33,557 nt of DNA from Thiotrichales bacterium (GCA_947476405.1 CANJQG010000021.1:1-33557), one strand, 5' to 3'; shown: positions 7,864 through 16,023, counted from the stretch's first letter. Notes: generated by a model from the sequence alone, not told the origin. A program made the numbers and translations.

Positions 7864-9096
7864 TTAGTCAAAGATCCCCCACAGTCCTGCAATCAGTCCA
7901 AAAAATGCAGTGCCACCCAAAAGGATGCCGACAACCCAGGCATAAGTCCCTTTTAGTCGATAGGGCTCAGGCAAAGTTTTGACGGCCAGCAAAAAGAGAA
8001 AGCCCAGTACAATCGGCAGTAAGAGCGCATTCATCACCACAGCAGCCACGCTGATCGAAACCGGATTGACGAGGCCTGATACAACCAGCGTACCGCTAAG
8101 GATTAGTGCAAGAGAATACATAGCATAAAACCATGGGGCTTCTTTCGGGTGATGTTCCAACGAGCGCTTATAGCCCAACACTTCCCCCAAGCCCCAGGCA
8201 GAGGTCAGTGAAACAACAATGGCTGCAACCAGCGCGGCACCTAACATCCCCAATGCAAATAAAATCTCCCCAACCGTTTTTCCAAGAAATGGTGTTAATG
8301 CACTGCTGATCTGTGAAACAGTATTGAGAGGGACGCCAGGATTGGTTTTGCCAATGGTGGCCGCAGTAATGATCACCATTGATGCCATAATGGTTTGCGT
8401 CAAGATCGCCCCAATAATCGTATCAGCACGAGCCATTTTTAAGTGAGAGAGATTGAGCTTTTTATCAATCACTGCAGATTGCTGATAAAAGATCATCCAG
8501 GGCATAACAACCGCACCTACATTTGCGGCAGCAAGATACCAATATTGGCTATTATGAACGGGTACGTTCCACATCGTCATCCAGGCCTCATGATAATGTG
8601 GGTGAGCCAGGACTGCGACCGCAACAAAGATCAGTTCAAATAATCCAATCAGAATGGCGCAGCGTTCAACGCTATGGTAACTGCCTGTCCAGGCCATGGT
8701 AATCATAAAAATAATGACCAGGCCCACGCTGTAAAATGGGGGAATTCCAAATAGTGCGCCCACACCGGCAACACCGTTAAATTCACTGATCATTGCGCCC
8801 AGGCAGGAGAGCAAAAGCGTACTAACCGAAAGCCAGGCCCATTTTTTACCAAAATGGTTTTTGATTAGTTCCCCATGTCCTTGCTGAGTAACAATGCCCA
8901 GCCGTACTGTCAATTCCTGAGCGATAAATAAAATGGGGATCAAAATCATTTGCAGGAGGAGCATGCGGTAGCCCCATACGGCACCGCTTTGTGCAGCGGT
9001 AATCAAGCTGCTGGCATCGGTATCAGCAAGCATCACCACCAGTCCTGGGCCAACAACAAAAAAGAAAAAACGCAGCCAGAGTTTTTGTGGTTTCAT
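7864..9096 (-). CDS. Nramp-family divalent metal transporter (DTDA variant)
   Basis: A 410-residue membrane protein with about 11 membrane segments, typical of the Nramp/MntH family that imports Mn2+ or Fe2+ with protons. The first-helix metal motif, canonically DPGN, reads D25-T-D-A28, so the coordinating aspartate is kept but asparagine is replaced by alanine and a second acid is added. In the sixth helix the A195-V-V-M198-P core is kept, but the usual HN after MP is replaced by WM. The neighbouring SLITAAQSGAVWGY segment fits a divergent bacterial Nramp subgroup. A Fur-like operator lies 22 bases upstream of the start, which supports iron or manganese uptake. Specificity cannot be assigned; calling it mntH outright would overreach. 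Confidence 0.85.
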   Translation of the reverse strand: MKPQKLWLRFFFFVVGPGLVVMLADTDASSLITAAQSGAVWGYRMLLLQMILIPILFIAQELTVRLGIVTQQGHGELIKNHFGKKWAWLSVSTLLLSCLGAMISEFNGVAGVGALFGIPPFYSVGLVIIFMITMAWTGSYHSVERCAILIGLFELIFVAVAVLAHPHYHEAWMTMWNVPVHNSQYWYLAAANVGAVVMPWMIFYQQSAVIDKKLNLSHLKMARADTIIGAILTQTIMASMVIITAATIGKTNPGVPLNTVSQISSALTPFLGKTVGEILFALGMLGAALVAAIVVSLTSAWGLGEVLGYKRSLEHHPKEAPWFYAMYSLALILSGTLVVSGLVNPVSISVAAVVMNALLLPIVLGFLFLLAVKTLPEPYRLKGTYAWVVGILLGGTAFFGLIAGLWGIFD

Positions 9097-9117
9097 GGGT
9101 GAAGAATCTCATATAAT

Positions 9118-9136
9118 CTAAATGAGAATCATTATC
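9118..9136 (-). promoter_or_regulatory. Fur box upstream of the Nramp gene
   Basis: The 19 bases match the classical Fur consensus (GATAATGATAATCATTATC) at 15 positions, with the core AATGAGAATCATTATC essentially palindromic. It sits 22 to 40 bases upstream of the Nramp start codon, where a bound repressor would block transcription. On the minus strand the following TTAGATTATATG could serve as the -10 region. By family precedent this implies repression when iron is plentiful; MntR control is not indicated by the sequence. Confidence 0.7.
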
Positions 9137-9171
9137 ATTTGACTGTGGGCCTCTTGTCAATAGCCATAGGC

Positions 9172-10473
9172 TTAAAGAAGCTGGATGTATGTCCACCATG
9201 CATAATCAAGCGGCAGCAGAATAAATACGCTTAAAACAAATAAACTTAAGCAAACCAGTGTGACAATTTTCAAAGGAATATGCCCAAGGCGCATTGCGAC
9301 TAATAACGGAGGCGCTTGATAAGGAAGAGCAATCATCGAAAAGCCAACCACTTGAGTCATGATAACGCTCATCAGGGGAAGGTGGGCCATTTTTGCCAGA
9401 GCGGCTGCAAAAGGTGTGACCAATACCGGCGCACCTGGAGAGGTCGTCACGATCCCCATAGCTGCAGAGGCTAAACTGAGTAGATAAAAATTACCTGCAT
9501 CATGTCCTGCTTTGAGCGGGATAAGCTGAATCAGCTTTTGCCCTAATAAGGCGCCGACTCCTGTGCTATTGAGAACAGCGCTTAGACCAATCAATCCACC
9601 CACATAAAATAAGGGAGCGGTATTGGCGTCTTTTAAAAAGTGTTGGTGATTGATGACGCCCACACCAGGAAGCAAGCATAGCAGGGCAATCAGAAGCGCA
9701 GGCCAGGCAGGAGAAATATTTTGATCCAGTAGCCAAAAAACCAATAAAAGTGCTAGATAAACCATCAGGCGCTTTTCAATGACTGAAAATCTTGTTTTAG
9801 CGATTGCTAGTTCTGTTCGACATGCTTGTGGGAGATCATGAAAAAACAGGGTGATCATTCCGATCAGCAACAGGATTTTAACGAAGCCTAGCACTGGAAG
9901 GTGAATGATCAGATAATGCACATAAGAAAAATCGAGATGATAAGTGGAAGCCGCAGCGCCCATCAAAATGATATTGGGTAAATTAGCAGGCAGAATCACA
10001 ATGCCCGCAATATAACTGGCGAAAATGCCTGACAATAATAGGCCATAGTATCCCTTTGAGCCTGACTTAAAGCCGTGTGCTTCTGAGAAAGCCATCAAAA
10101 TGGGAGTGATCAACATCATCCGGCTCATCGCAGAGGGCATCATAAAAGCCATTGCGGTGCCGAAGAGCGCCATTCCTGTCACTAAAACAAAATAGGGTCC
10201 TTTGCAGAAATAGACTAAGCCATGGGCAATGCGATCTGCAAGGCCAGATTGCTTCACTGCCATGCTGAGTGGAAGGCCCGCAAAAGTCAGCCAAAATGCA
10301 GGCGAGGTAAAACCTGAAAAAATAACGGCAGGGGCTGCGATATGAAGCACAATCATCACCGTCAGGAAAATTAACACAGCGAGGTATTCCATAATGATGC
10401 CAGAAGCCAGCAATATAATGGTGATCAATGTTGCAATAAGCGTGATATCCATATTCATTTTATTGTTATCCAA
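9172..10473 (-). CDS. SLC13-like / ion-transporter superfamily permease
   Basis: A 433-residue, highly hydrophobic protein with 10-12 membrane segments of the ion-transporter (SLC13/DASS, ArsB/NhaD) superfamily. Two internally related re-entrant segments are suggested by MPSAMSRMMLITP in the first half and TTSPGAPVLVTP in the second, which correspond to the paired substrate-site motifs of sodium/dicarboxylate carriers. The substrate is probably an organic or inorganic anion but is not determinable. The start may be the ATG at 10473 or one five codons later (10458). It is divergently arranged with a LysR-type regulator, which by common precedent controls it. It lies upstream of the Nramp gene on the same strand, but the Fur box suggests separate transcription. 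Confidence 0.8.
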   Translation of the reverse strand: MDNNKMNMDITLIATLITIILLASGIIMEYLAVLIFLTVMIVLHIAAPAVIFSGFTSPAFWLTFAGLPLSMAVKQSGLADRIAHGLVYFCKGPYFVLVTGMALFGTAMAFMMPSAMSRMMLITPILMAFSEAHGFKSGSKGYYGLLLSGIFASYIAGIVILPANLPNIILMGAAASTYHLDFSYVHYLIIHLPVLGFVKILLLIGMITLFFHDLPQACRTELAIAKTRFSVIEKRLMVYLALLLVFWLLDQNISPAWPALLIALLCLLPGVGVINHQHFLKDANTAPLFYVGGLIGLSAVLNSTGVGALLGQKLIQLIPLKAGHDAGNFYLLSLASAAMGIVTTSPGAPVLVTPFAAALAKMAHLPLMSVIMTQVVGFSMIALPYQAPPLLVAMRLGHIPLKIVTLVCLSLFVLSVFILLPLDYAWWTYIQLL

Positions 10474-10510
10474 TGTGCCTATTTGCTTTATGATAGGGTG
10501 TTTAGATATA

Positions 10511-10534
10511 ATTAGTAAAACTTATTTTTCTAAT
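10511..10534. promoter_or_regulatory. Candidate LysR operator
   Basis: The 78-base gap between the divergent permease and LysR genes contains ATTAG (10511-10515) and its complement CTAAT (10530-10534), 14 bases apart, in a very AT-rich stretch. LysR-type regulators bind such imperfect dyads (T-N11-A type) close to their own start and the start of the divergent target. The position fits; the sequence is too AT-rich for certainty. Confidence 0.4.
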
Positions 10535-10551
10535 AAAGGTCATTAGTTAAA

Positions 10552-11469
10552 ATGATAGATCTCTATCGCGTTAATTTGAATCTGCTGGTTGCCTTGGATC
10601 TTCTTCTGCAGAAGAAAAGTGTGACGGAGTCCGCAAAAAAGCTATTTATTACTCAGGCCGCCATGAGTCATAATCTGCAACAACTGCGCGAAATTTTCCA
10701 AGATGATTTGTTAGTGCGCCAGAAAAACTATATGATTTTGACGCCCTTTGCCATCAGCCTGCAAGCAAAGCTGCATGAGGTTTTGGAGGAGGTCAGAAGT
10801 TTAGTCGAACATGGACAGCGCTTTGATCCCAAACACTCCCAGCGTGAGTTTAAAATTGCAATGTCCGATTATATGAGTTCATTGCTGTTACCGCCATTAT
10901 TACAGCATTTAGAACAAGAAGCGCCAGGCATTCAAATTACGGTGATGACGGCTCAGCATTTAGGCGATTCTTCTGCCTTTGAGCGAGGCGATTATGATTT
11001 AGCAATTGGAAAAGTATTCAGTCATGATGCGTCCCTTAAAAAACAATTGCTGTTTAAAGATCAGGGGGGCTGTATTATGGGGGCAGCACATCCAAACGCT
11101 AAAAATAAAAGCTTTACCATGGCGCATTATCTGGCGTCTCCGCATATTGCAGTGATGCGAACAGATCATCCTGATCGACCCAAATTGATTGACGAAGCAT
11201 TAGCTAAGCTAAATCTGCAGCGCCAAGTCAAAATGAGTCTCCCCTACATGGAGCCGATCGTGCAGTTGATTGCAGGTTCAGCGCATTTAGTGGCAACCAT
11301 CCCGCAGCGTATTGCGGAACATTACCAGAGGCAATACTCTTTTGTGATTAAGCCTTTGCCATTTACTCTTGAGCCCATGGCGTTTTATGCCATTTGGCAT
11401 CAGCGCTCTGCTAATGATTTAGGTCATGTTTGGTTGCGGGAGAATATTCAAAGGCTTTCATGTCTGTAA
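10552..11469 (+). CDS. LysR-type transcriptional regulator (NodD/PcpR-like)
   Basis: A 305-residue LysR-family activator/repressor. The N-terminal winged helix-turn-helix spans about residues 5-65, including VTESAKKLFITQAAMSHNL. The opening NLNLLVALD is typical of the NodD/PcpR/LinR subgroup, which often senses aromatic compounds. A periplasmic-binding-protein-like effector domain follows (about 90-300). The ATG at 10552 has AAAGG about 12 bases upstream, a rather distant ribosome site. It is divergent from the SLC13-like permease at 10473, the most likely target. The effector is unknown. Confidence 0.88.
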   Translation: MIDLYRVNLNLLVALDLLLQKKSVTESAKKLFITQAAMSHNLQQLREIFQDDLLVRQKNYMILTPFAISLQAKLHEVLEEVRSLVEHGQRFDPKHSQREFKIAMSDYMSSLLLPPLLQHLEQEAPGIQITVMTAQHLGDSSAFERGDYDLAIGKVFSHDASLKKQLLFKDQGGCIMGAAHPNAKNKSFTMAHYLASPHIAVMRTDHPDRPKLIDEALAKLNLQRQVKMSLPYMEPIVQLIAGSAHLVATIPQRIAEHYQRQYSFVIKPLPFTLEPMAFYAIWHQRSANDLGHVWLRENIQRLSCL

Positions 11470-11483
11470 GAATTTAGTGGAGT

Positions 11484-11513
11484 TTGACAATCGCCTGTAT
11501 TTCATGCTAATAT
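11484..11513 (+). promoter_or_regulatory. Strong sigma-70 promoter for the carotenoid oxygenase unit
   Basis: A perfect -35 TTGACA (11484-11489) is followed after 18 bases by TAATAT (11508-11513). Transcription would begin near 11520 and leave an untranslated leader of about 130 bases before the gene at 11649. It lies just after the lysR stop codon, so the three genes downstream form their own transcription unit. Confidence 0.6.
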
Positions 11514-11648
11514 GGCGCCTTAGGCTGAAGGGACGCCTATTACCCACAAAAGAGGATCTCACCCTGGATTTAAAAGTTGCGACATTGAATGTTCGTTTAA
11601 ACTTTTGTTTTGCTGAAGTGGGTGGCAGCATAAAAACAGGAGTATTAA
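11514..11648 (+). other. Structured 5' leader of the carotenoid oxygenase operon
   Basis: The leader can form two hairpins. The first pairs GGCG...CCTT with AAGG...CGCC around 11514-11537. The second has a seven-base outer stem, AAAAGTT (11572-11578) with AACTTTT (11600-11606), and an inner stem CGACATT/AATGTTCG with one bulged base. No strong run of T follows the second hairpin, so it is not an ordinary terminator. No known riboswitch class is recognised. AGGAG (11639-11643) precedes the start codon. Confidence 0.4.
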
Positions 11649-12035
11649 ATGAAACGATCGACATCCCCTTGGACCGTAGATGAATGTAAAATCCAGGCGT
11701 CTATTTTGTTCAAATCCCTTGATTTAAAACGCTTTGGGCGCTGCCCTGAAACGGCGAGCATTCCGGCTGAGCTTTTGAAACGAAAACATGCCTTGGCCGT
11801 CATTGCCTTTGAGAAAGGTTTTGATTCCTGGGCAAGCTTAAAATTGCAGATTGGCTTGATTAAGGGCGGTTTTTTAAATCACTGGTTTAGCACGCACGCT
11901 GAGGCGAAAGCCTATCAAACTGCATCAGGTGGATTTGTACTGCCGTATAAAAAACAATTCTTTGTGTGCGAGGCAGATTACCTCGAGGCTTTGGGTTTAG
12001 GTGAGGCTGATGCAAGGAGACTGGATCATGCTTAA
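11649..12035 (+). CDS. Small protein of unknown function with a GFxSW motif
   Basis: A 128-residue soluble protein I cannot assign. The segment KRKHALAVIAFEKGFDSWASLK (about residues 38-59) matches a short helical motif (…LKHALxxIAxExGFxSWxxLK) seen at the N-terminus of some ankyrin-repeat and other uncharacterised bacterial proteins; no ankyrin repeats follow here. The second half has a FFVCEADYLEALGL segment. The start has AGGAG six bases upstream. Its last codons overlap the carotenoid oxygenase start by 8 bases, so the two are probably translationally coupled and function together. There is no signal peptide or membrane segment. Confidence 0.7.
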   Translation: MKRSTSPWTVDECKIQASILFKSLDLKRFGRCPETASIPAELLKRKHALAVIAFEKGFDSWASLKLQIGLIKGGFLNHWFSTHAEAKAYQTASGGFVLPYKKQFFVCEADYLEALGLGEADARRLDHA

Positions 12036-13425
12036 GTCATTTCCTGAAAATGTTTTTTTGGATGGAGTCTTCGCGCCTTGTGAGGCAGAGTTTAATTTGG
12101 ATGATTTGCAGGTGATTGGCACGATCCCCACTGAATTGAACGGAACGTTTTACCGCAATGGACCCAACCCAGAATATGTCTACTCCAAAAATTATCACAT
12201 GTATGAAGGCGATGGCATGATTCATGCGATGTCTTTTGAGAATGGGCGCGTCAGTTATCAAAACCGCTGGATTCGTACGGAACGCTTTTTGGCTCAACGC
12301 AAGGCTGGCAAAGCTTTGTTTGGTGGAATGCGAGATCGTATGGCGCGTGCTCCGGACGCTGGCGCTATATCGCATAACACGGCTAATACCAACGTGCTCT
12401 GGCATCATGATCGCTTGCTGGCTTTGAATGAAGGGGGCTTGCCTTTGGTCATGGATCCGCAAAGCTTGGAAACCCTGGCTTTGACGGATTTCAATCCTGT
12501 ACTTGATCGCTCCATGAGTGCGCATCCCAAGATTGATCCTAAAACAGGGGAGATGCTTTTTTACAGCTATCTCTCGCCGAATATGGATTTCGTTTATTTT
12601 ATTACGGACGCCCAGGGTCAAATCACGCACCGTGAAACACTGACCTTGCCTTTTTTAAGCCTGCTGCATGATTTTGCGATCACCAAGCACTTTACGATTA
12701 TACCGATCTTTCCATTGACTCTGGATTATAAGCGTTTTATGCAAGGTGGCTCAATTCTTAAGTGGGAGCCTGAACGTCGCGCCCATTTTGCAATCCTGCC
12801 GCGCTATGGCAAAAATGAAGACATCATTTTCTTTGAAGATGAGCCTTGTTTGTGCATGCATACTGTCAATGCCTTTGAGCAGGGGGATGAGTTGATTCTG
12901 GATATGGTCGGCATGCATGATGTCCCTGAGGGAATCGAGGCTTTTGTCGATGATGAATTATACTTGCCGAATCATCTGGTGCGCTGGACATTTAATCTAA
13001 AAACACGCCAATTAAAAAAGCAAAAACGCGATTCGATGAATATGGAGTTTCCCCGGATTGATGAACGGTTTACAGGGCGACCCTACCGGCATACTTATCT
13101 GGCCTCAAGTTTGCATATCGAGAAACCCAATGCTTTTGATTCGATCACGCATTTTGATGCAGTGAATCAGCACAAAATAGTGCATTATCTGGGTGAAAAT
13201 GCGATTCCACTGGAGCCTATCTTTGTGCCGAAGTCAGCTGATGCCAAGGAAGGTGAAGGCTTTGTATTATTTTATGTCTATTGTAAGCAAGAACGGCGGA
13301 GTGATTTGATGATTCTGGATGCACAAAATGTGGCGGGAGATCCGTTGGCCATCATTCAATTGCCGCACGCGGTGCCGTTTGGATTTCATGGATGTTGGGT
13401 TGAAAATAAAAAAGGAGTACATTGA
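12028..13425 (+). CDS. Carotenoid cleavage oxygenase family protein
   Basis: A 465-residue member of the RPE65/carotenoid oxygenase family: non-haem iron enzymes that cleave the double bonds of carotenoids, apocarotenoids or lignin-type stilbenes. The four histidines that hold the iron are all in place: H166 (SAHPK), H214 (LLHDFA), H278 (CMHTVN) and H454 (FGFHGCW). The N-terminal GTFYRNGPNPEY and EGDGMIHAM motifs are also intact. The chosen ATG at 12028 has AAGGAGA eight bases upstream; earlier in-frame starts lie inside the preceding gene. It overlaps that gene by 8 bases and is followed within 2 bases by a SnoaL-like gene, so three genes form one unit. No carotenoid biosynthesis genes are in the window, so the substrate may come from the environment or a host, or be a stilbene (inference). 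Confidence 0.9.
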   Translation: MLKSFPENVFLDGVFAPCEAEFNLDDLQVIGTIPTELNGTFYRNGPNPEYVYSKNYHMYEGDGMIHAMSFENGRVSYQNRWIRTERFLAQRKAGKALFGGMRDRMARAPDAGAISHNTANTNVLWHHDRLLALNEGGLPLVMDPQSLETLALTDFNPVLDRSMSAHPKIDPKTGEMLFYSYLSPNMDFVYFITDAQGQITHRETLTLPFLSLLHDFAITKHFTIIPIFPLTLDYKRFMQGGSILKWEPERRAHFAILPRYGKNEDIIFFEDEPCLCMHTVNAFEQGDELILDMVGMHDVPEGIEAFVDDELYLPNHLVRWTFNLKTRQLKKQKRDSMNMEFPRIDERFTGRPYRHTYLASSLHIEKPNAFDSITHFDAVNQHKIVHYLGENAIPLEPIFVPKSADAKEGEGFVLFYVYCKQERRSDLMILDAQNVAGDPLAIIQLPHAVPFGFHGCWVENKKGVH

Positions 13426-13427
13426 AT

Positions 13428-13829
13428 ATGGATTCGATAAATGCATTTGCATTAATTGAGCAATACATTGATGGCTGGAAAGAGAATAATTTAAACAAGA
13501 TTGCTGGCTGTCTTACAGAAAATATCACCATTATTGAATCTCATGGGCCTACGTACTCAGGCATAGAGTCAGTCAACCACTGGTTTGATCTATGGTTAAA
13601 AGCACAAAGTCATGTTGTCAGATGGGATATCCATTCAATGCATTTTTGTGAACATAGCCAGGCCGCTTTTTGCGAATGGGACTTCGCCTGTGTGATCTCT
13701 GGCGTCGAATATGCTTTGCCTGGGGTGAGTATGGTCAAGTTTTCAGGTCAAAAAATTAACTTGATCCATGAGTACAGAATGACTAAACCTCCGTGCCCAT
13801 GGGATGGTCAGTGTTTACAGTCAGTATGA
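13428..13829 (+). CDS. SnoaL-like (NTF2-fold) protein
   Basis: A 133-residue protein with the cone-shaped alpha+beta NTF2/SnoaL fold. An N-terminal helix (ALIEQYIDGWKENNLNKIAGCL) is followed by the TENITIIESHGPTYSGIESVNHWFDLW segment and a beta sheet with alternating aromatics. Members include small isomerases, cyclases and binding proteins. Start choice: ATG 13428 with GGAG ten bases upstream; TTG 13422 is in frame but too close to that site. The gene follows the carotenoid oxygenase by 2 bases, and a role in processing or binding its product is plausible but unproven. Confidence 0.75.
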   Translation: MDSINAFALIEQYIDGWKENNLNKIAGCLTENITIIESHGPTYSGIESVNHWFDLWLKAQSHVVRWDIHSMHFCEHSQAAFCEWDFACVISGVEYALPGVSMVKFSGQKINLIHEYRMTKPPCPWDGQCLQSV

Positions 13830-13863
13830 TCTATAGGTGTTTTAGATTCTGTATCATGCTATT

Positions 13864-13891
13864 TTGAGAAGAGTGGTATAATCCGTATAAT
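13864..13891 (+). promoter_or_regulatory. Promoter for the S9 peptidase
   Basis: TTGAGA (13864-13869) and TATAAT (13886-13891) are separated by 16 bases. A second TATAAT lies nine bases upstream (13877-13882), so the -10 region is duplicated in a short direct repeat. AAAGGGG precedes the start at 13911. Confidence 0.55.
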
Positions 13892-13910
13892 CAATTAAAG
13901 GGGAAATTAG

Positions 13911-15938
13911 ATGGTTAAGCGTTGCATTCTTGTGCTCATGCTATTGAGTGCCTCTGCTTTTAGCGCAACTTGTTTTGCTCAAGAATACAGTGCCAATGAT
14001 GTGCTGGCATTCACCAGAATTGCTTATGTTGTTGCATCACCCAACGGCAAGCAAGTTGCTTTTGTGACTTGGGATCGCAGTAAAACCAATCCCTATAACT
14101 GGCGATATGCTTTGAATCTTCAAAATGAAAATGGACAGATCAAAGAAATAGCTCATGCTGATTATATTGGATCCGTAGATTGGTCGCCGGATGGGAAAAA
14201 GATTGCTTACATTGCAGCACAGGGTGAGAACCAAATATTATCAGTCTATCAACTGGCGAATCAACAGACCGTAGCAGTCGTGACGCTTTCACGTTCTATG
14301 GATGCTTTGGAATGGTCGCCCTCTGGTCAGCAGATCGCTTTTGTTGCTGATGAGGCAATGCAAAAAACCCCTGTTGATGATAGCCTGGTGAGTGTCGCAG
14401 GGGGTGTTGTTAATGCTCAGTTGTATTTAATCAATGAGATAGCGAGTAATGCACCCATTAAACCGATTACGCCTGCAGATATCAATATTTCAGGCAGTGT
14501 ATTTGGTGGTGGTTTTGATTGGTCTCCCAATGGGCAGGCGATTGCCTTTGCCTATCAGCCGAGTTCTAAGGCGATCGATAGCTCGAAAAGTAAAGTGGCG
14601 GTTCTTGATTTAAGCACGCTCAAAATGACTCCCCTTTCTTTTTGTAATACGCATAGTTGTAATCAGCCTCTCTATTCGCCAGATGGCCATTGGCTTGCCT
14701 TTGCAACGAATATCCTTGCCAGCGGAAAGGCCAAAGCATTGCTTGAAGATATTGGCACCCAAAACCAAATTTGTTTGGTTGATCAAGCGGGTCAAACACA
14801 TTGCTTGCAAAATACATTCAATGGCAATCCTTATCTTTTGGGATGGAAGTTCAATAGTCAGGCCGTTTATGTTGGGGATCAATACAAAATGGAAGGTCCG
14901 CAATTATATGAACTTAATGAAAACCCAGATGTACCTGTGAAACTGGTTTCTACTCAAAAAGGTTTTATTGAGCCCTTAACCCTTTCCATTAACAGGTCGC
15001 ATCGCATTTTTGGATTTGGGCATGAGTCAGTTAATCAAGCGCCAGAGGTTTTTATCGCCTCTGCGGATGATTTTAAGCTCACTCAAATTACCCATGTGAA
15101 TAAGCAGTTTGACAAACCTTTAGGTCAGGAACAGGTTCTCAATTGGCAGTCTACAGATGGAACAAATATTGAAGGCCTGTTAATCACTCCAGAAAACTAT
15201 GACCCTAAACGCAAATATCCCTTATATGTTGACGTGCATGGAGGGCCTGCTAGCGTTCAAGGGCAGCGTTATCTAGGCGGTTGTGATGAATATTCTGAAC
15301 TATTGCCACCCACAACTTGTCCTGCAAATATCTTAAGCCTTGGCTATGTGATTTTGCAGGTAAATTATCGGGGGAGTAATGGATATGGGCTTGATTTTAG
15401 GGTAAAGAATTTTGGTGATTTTGGTGGAGGTGATTACAACGATATCATGACTGGGATCGATCATTTAATTCAACAAGGGGTAGTTGATCCACATAAAATT
15501 GTGATGGCCGGATGGAGCTATGGGGGCTATTTGGCTGCCTGGGCGATATCACAAAGCAATCGTTTCTCTGGGGCGATTGATGGGGATGGTTTAACAGATT
15601 TAATTTCCTACACAGGAACATCTGACGATACTGATTTTTGTTTTCGTTATTTGGGCTCTTATTTTTGGGATGCGAACCAGCCGTTATATTGGGCGCGTTC
15701 ACCGATTGCTCATGTGCAAAACATCAAAACGCCTCTATTGATTCTTGAGGGTGGGCAGGATATTCGCGTCCCACCCTCGCAAGCTGAAGAATTATATAAC
15801 GCACTCACTGTTTTAAATAGGCCGGTTAAAATGCTGATTGCCCCTCGGCAAGCGCACGAACCCAGTGATCCTGATACGATTGAAAAGGAGATTAATGCAA
15901 TTGATCAGTGGTTGCAGAATGATGTCTCAAGCTCATAG
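13911..15938 (+). CDS. Secreted S9-family prolyl oligopeptidase-like peptidase
   Basis: A 675-residue serine peptidase of family S9 (dipeptidyl/acylaminoacyl-peptidase type), which cleaves short peptides inside a funnel formed by a beta-propeller. A signal peptide covers about residues 1-24 (ending SATCFA). The propeller (about 30-400) shows repeated WSPDGKKIAY/WSPSGQQIAF blades. The C-terminal alpha/beta-hydrolase domain (about 430-675) holds the triad S536 (GWSYGGY), D617 (GGQDIRVPP) and H649 (QAHEP), and an HGGP oxyanion motif near residue 445. Likely location is periplasmic or extracellular, degrading peptides for uptake. It has its own promoter. Cysteine pairs in the catalytic domain are consistent with export. 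The gene is monocistronic. Confidence 0.9.
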   Translation: MVKRCILVLMLLSASAFSATCFAQEYSANDVLAFTRIAYVVASPNGKQVAFVTWDRSKTNPYNWRYALNLQNENGQIKEIAHADYIGSVDWSPDGKKIAYIAAQGENQILSVYQLANQQTVAVVTLSRSMDALEWSPSGQQIAFVADEAMQKTPVDDSLVSVAGGVVNAQLYLINEIASNAPIKPITPADINISGSVFGGGFDWSPNGQAIAFAYQPSSKAIDSSKSKVAVLDLSTLKMTPLSFCNTHSCNQPLYSPDGHWLAFATNILASGKAKALLEDIGTQNQICLVDQAGQTHCLQNTFNGNPYLLGWKFNSQAVYVGDQYKMEGPQLYELNENPDVPVKLVSTQKGFIEPLTLSINRSHRIFGFGHESVNQAPEVFIASADDFKLTQITHVNKQFDKPLGQEQVLNWQSTDGTNIEGLLITPENYDPKRKYPLYVDVHGGPASVQGQRYLGGCDEYSELLPPTTCPANILSLGYVILQVNYRGSNGYGLDFRVKNFGDFGGGDYNDIMTGIDHLIQQGVVDPHKIVMAGWSYGGYLAAWAISQSNRFSGAIDGDGLTDLISYTGTSDDTDFCFRYLGSYFWDANQPLYWARSPIAHVQNIKTPLLILEGGQDIRVPPSQAEELYNALTVLNRPVKMLIAPRQAHEPSDPDTIEKEINAIDQWLQNDVSSS

Positions 15939-15962
15939 CTTTTTGTCATAACATAATTGGGC

Positions 15963-15991
15963 TTGACTCCAATAGTAAATTAACATACAAT
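15963..15991 (+). promoter_or_regulatory. Promoter of the SRPBCC-MarR operon
   Basis: TTGACT (15963-15968) and TACAAT (15986-15991) are separated by an ideal 17 bases. Transcription should start near 15998 and the first gene begins at 16024 with GAGGG upstream. Confidence 0.65.
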
Positions 15992-16007
15992 ATTTAAAAT
16001 TACTATT
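15971..16007. promoter_or_regulatory. Inverted repeat, probable MarR operator
   Basis: AATAGTAA (15971-15978) and TTACTATT (16000-16007) form a perfect 8-base inverted repeat with 21 bases between the arms. The arms flank the -10 element and the transcription start, the position expected for autorepression by the MarR protein encoded second in the operon. Arm spacing of about three helical turns is wider than usual for a single MarR dimer, so two dimers or a shorter internal site are possible. Confidence 0.5.
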
Positions 16008-16023
16008 AACCGAGGGTGGAATC

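Noticed and set aside
10474..10551. A second Fur or MarR site in the permease-LysR gap
   Set aside because: Only AT-rich partial matches are present; the LysR-type dyad is a simpler reading.
12037..12630. A 197-codon open frame on the minus strand inside the carotenoid oxygenase gene
   Set aside because: It lies wholly antisense to a gene with clear family motifs, has no ribosome site or recognisable protein features, and is explained by codon bias of the sense gene.
15929..15944. Terminator after the S9 peptidase (AAGCT-CAT-AGCTT then T)
   Set aside because: The stem is only five bases, AT-rich and overlaps the stop codon; too weak to list.
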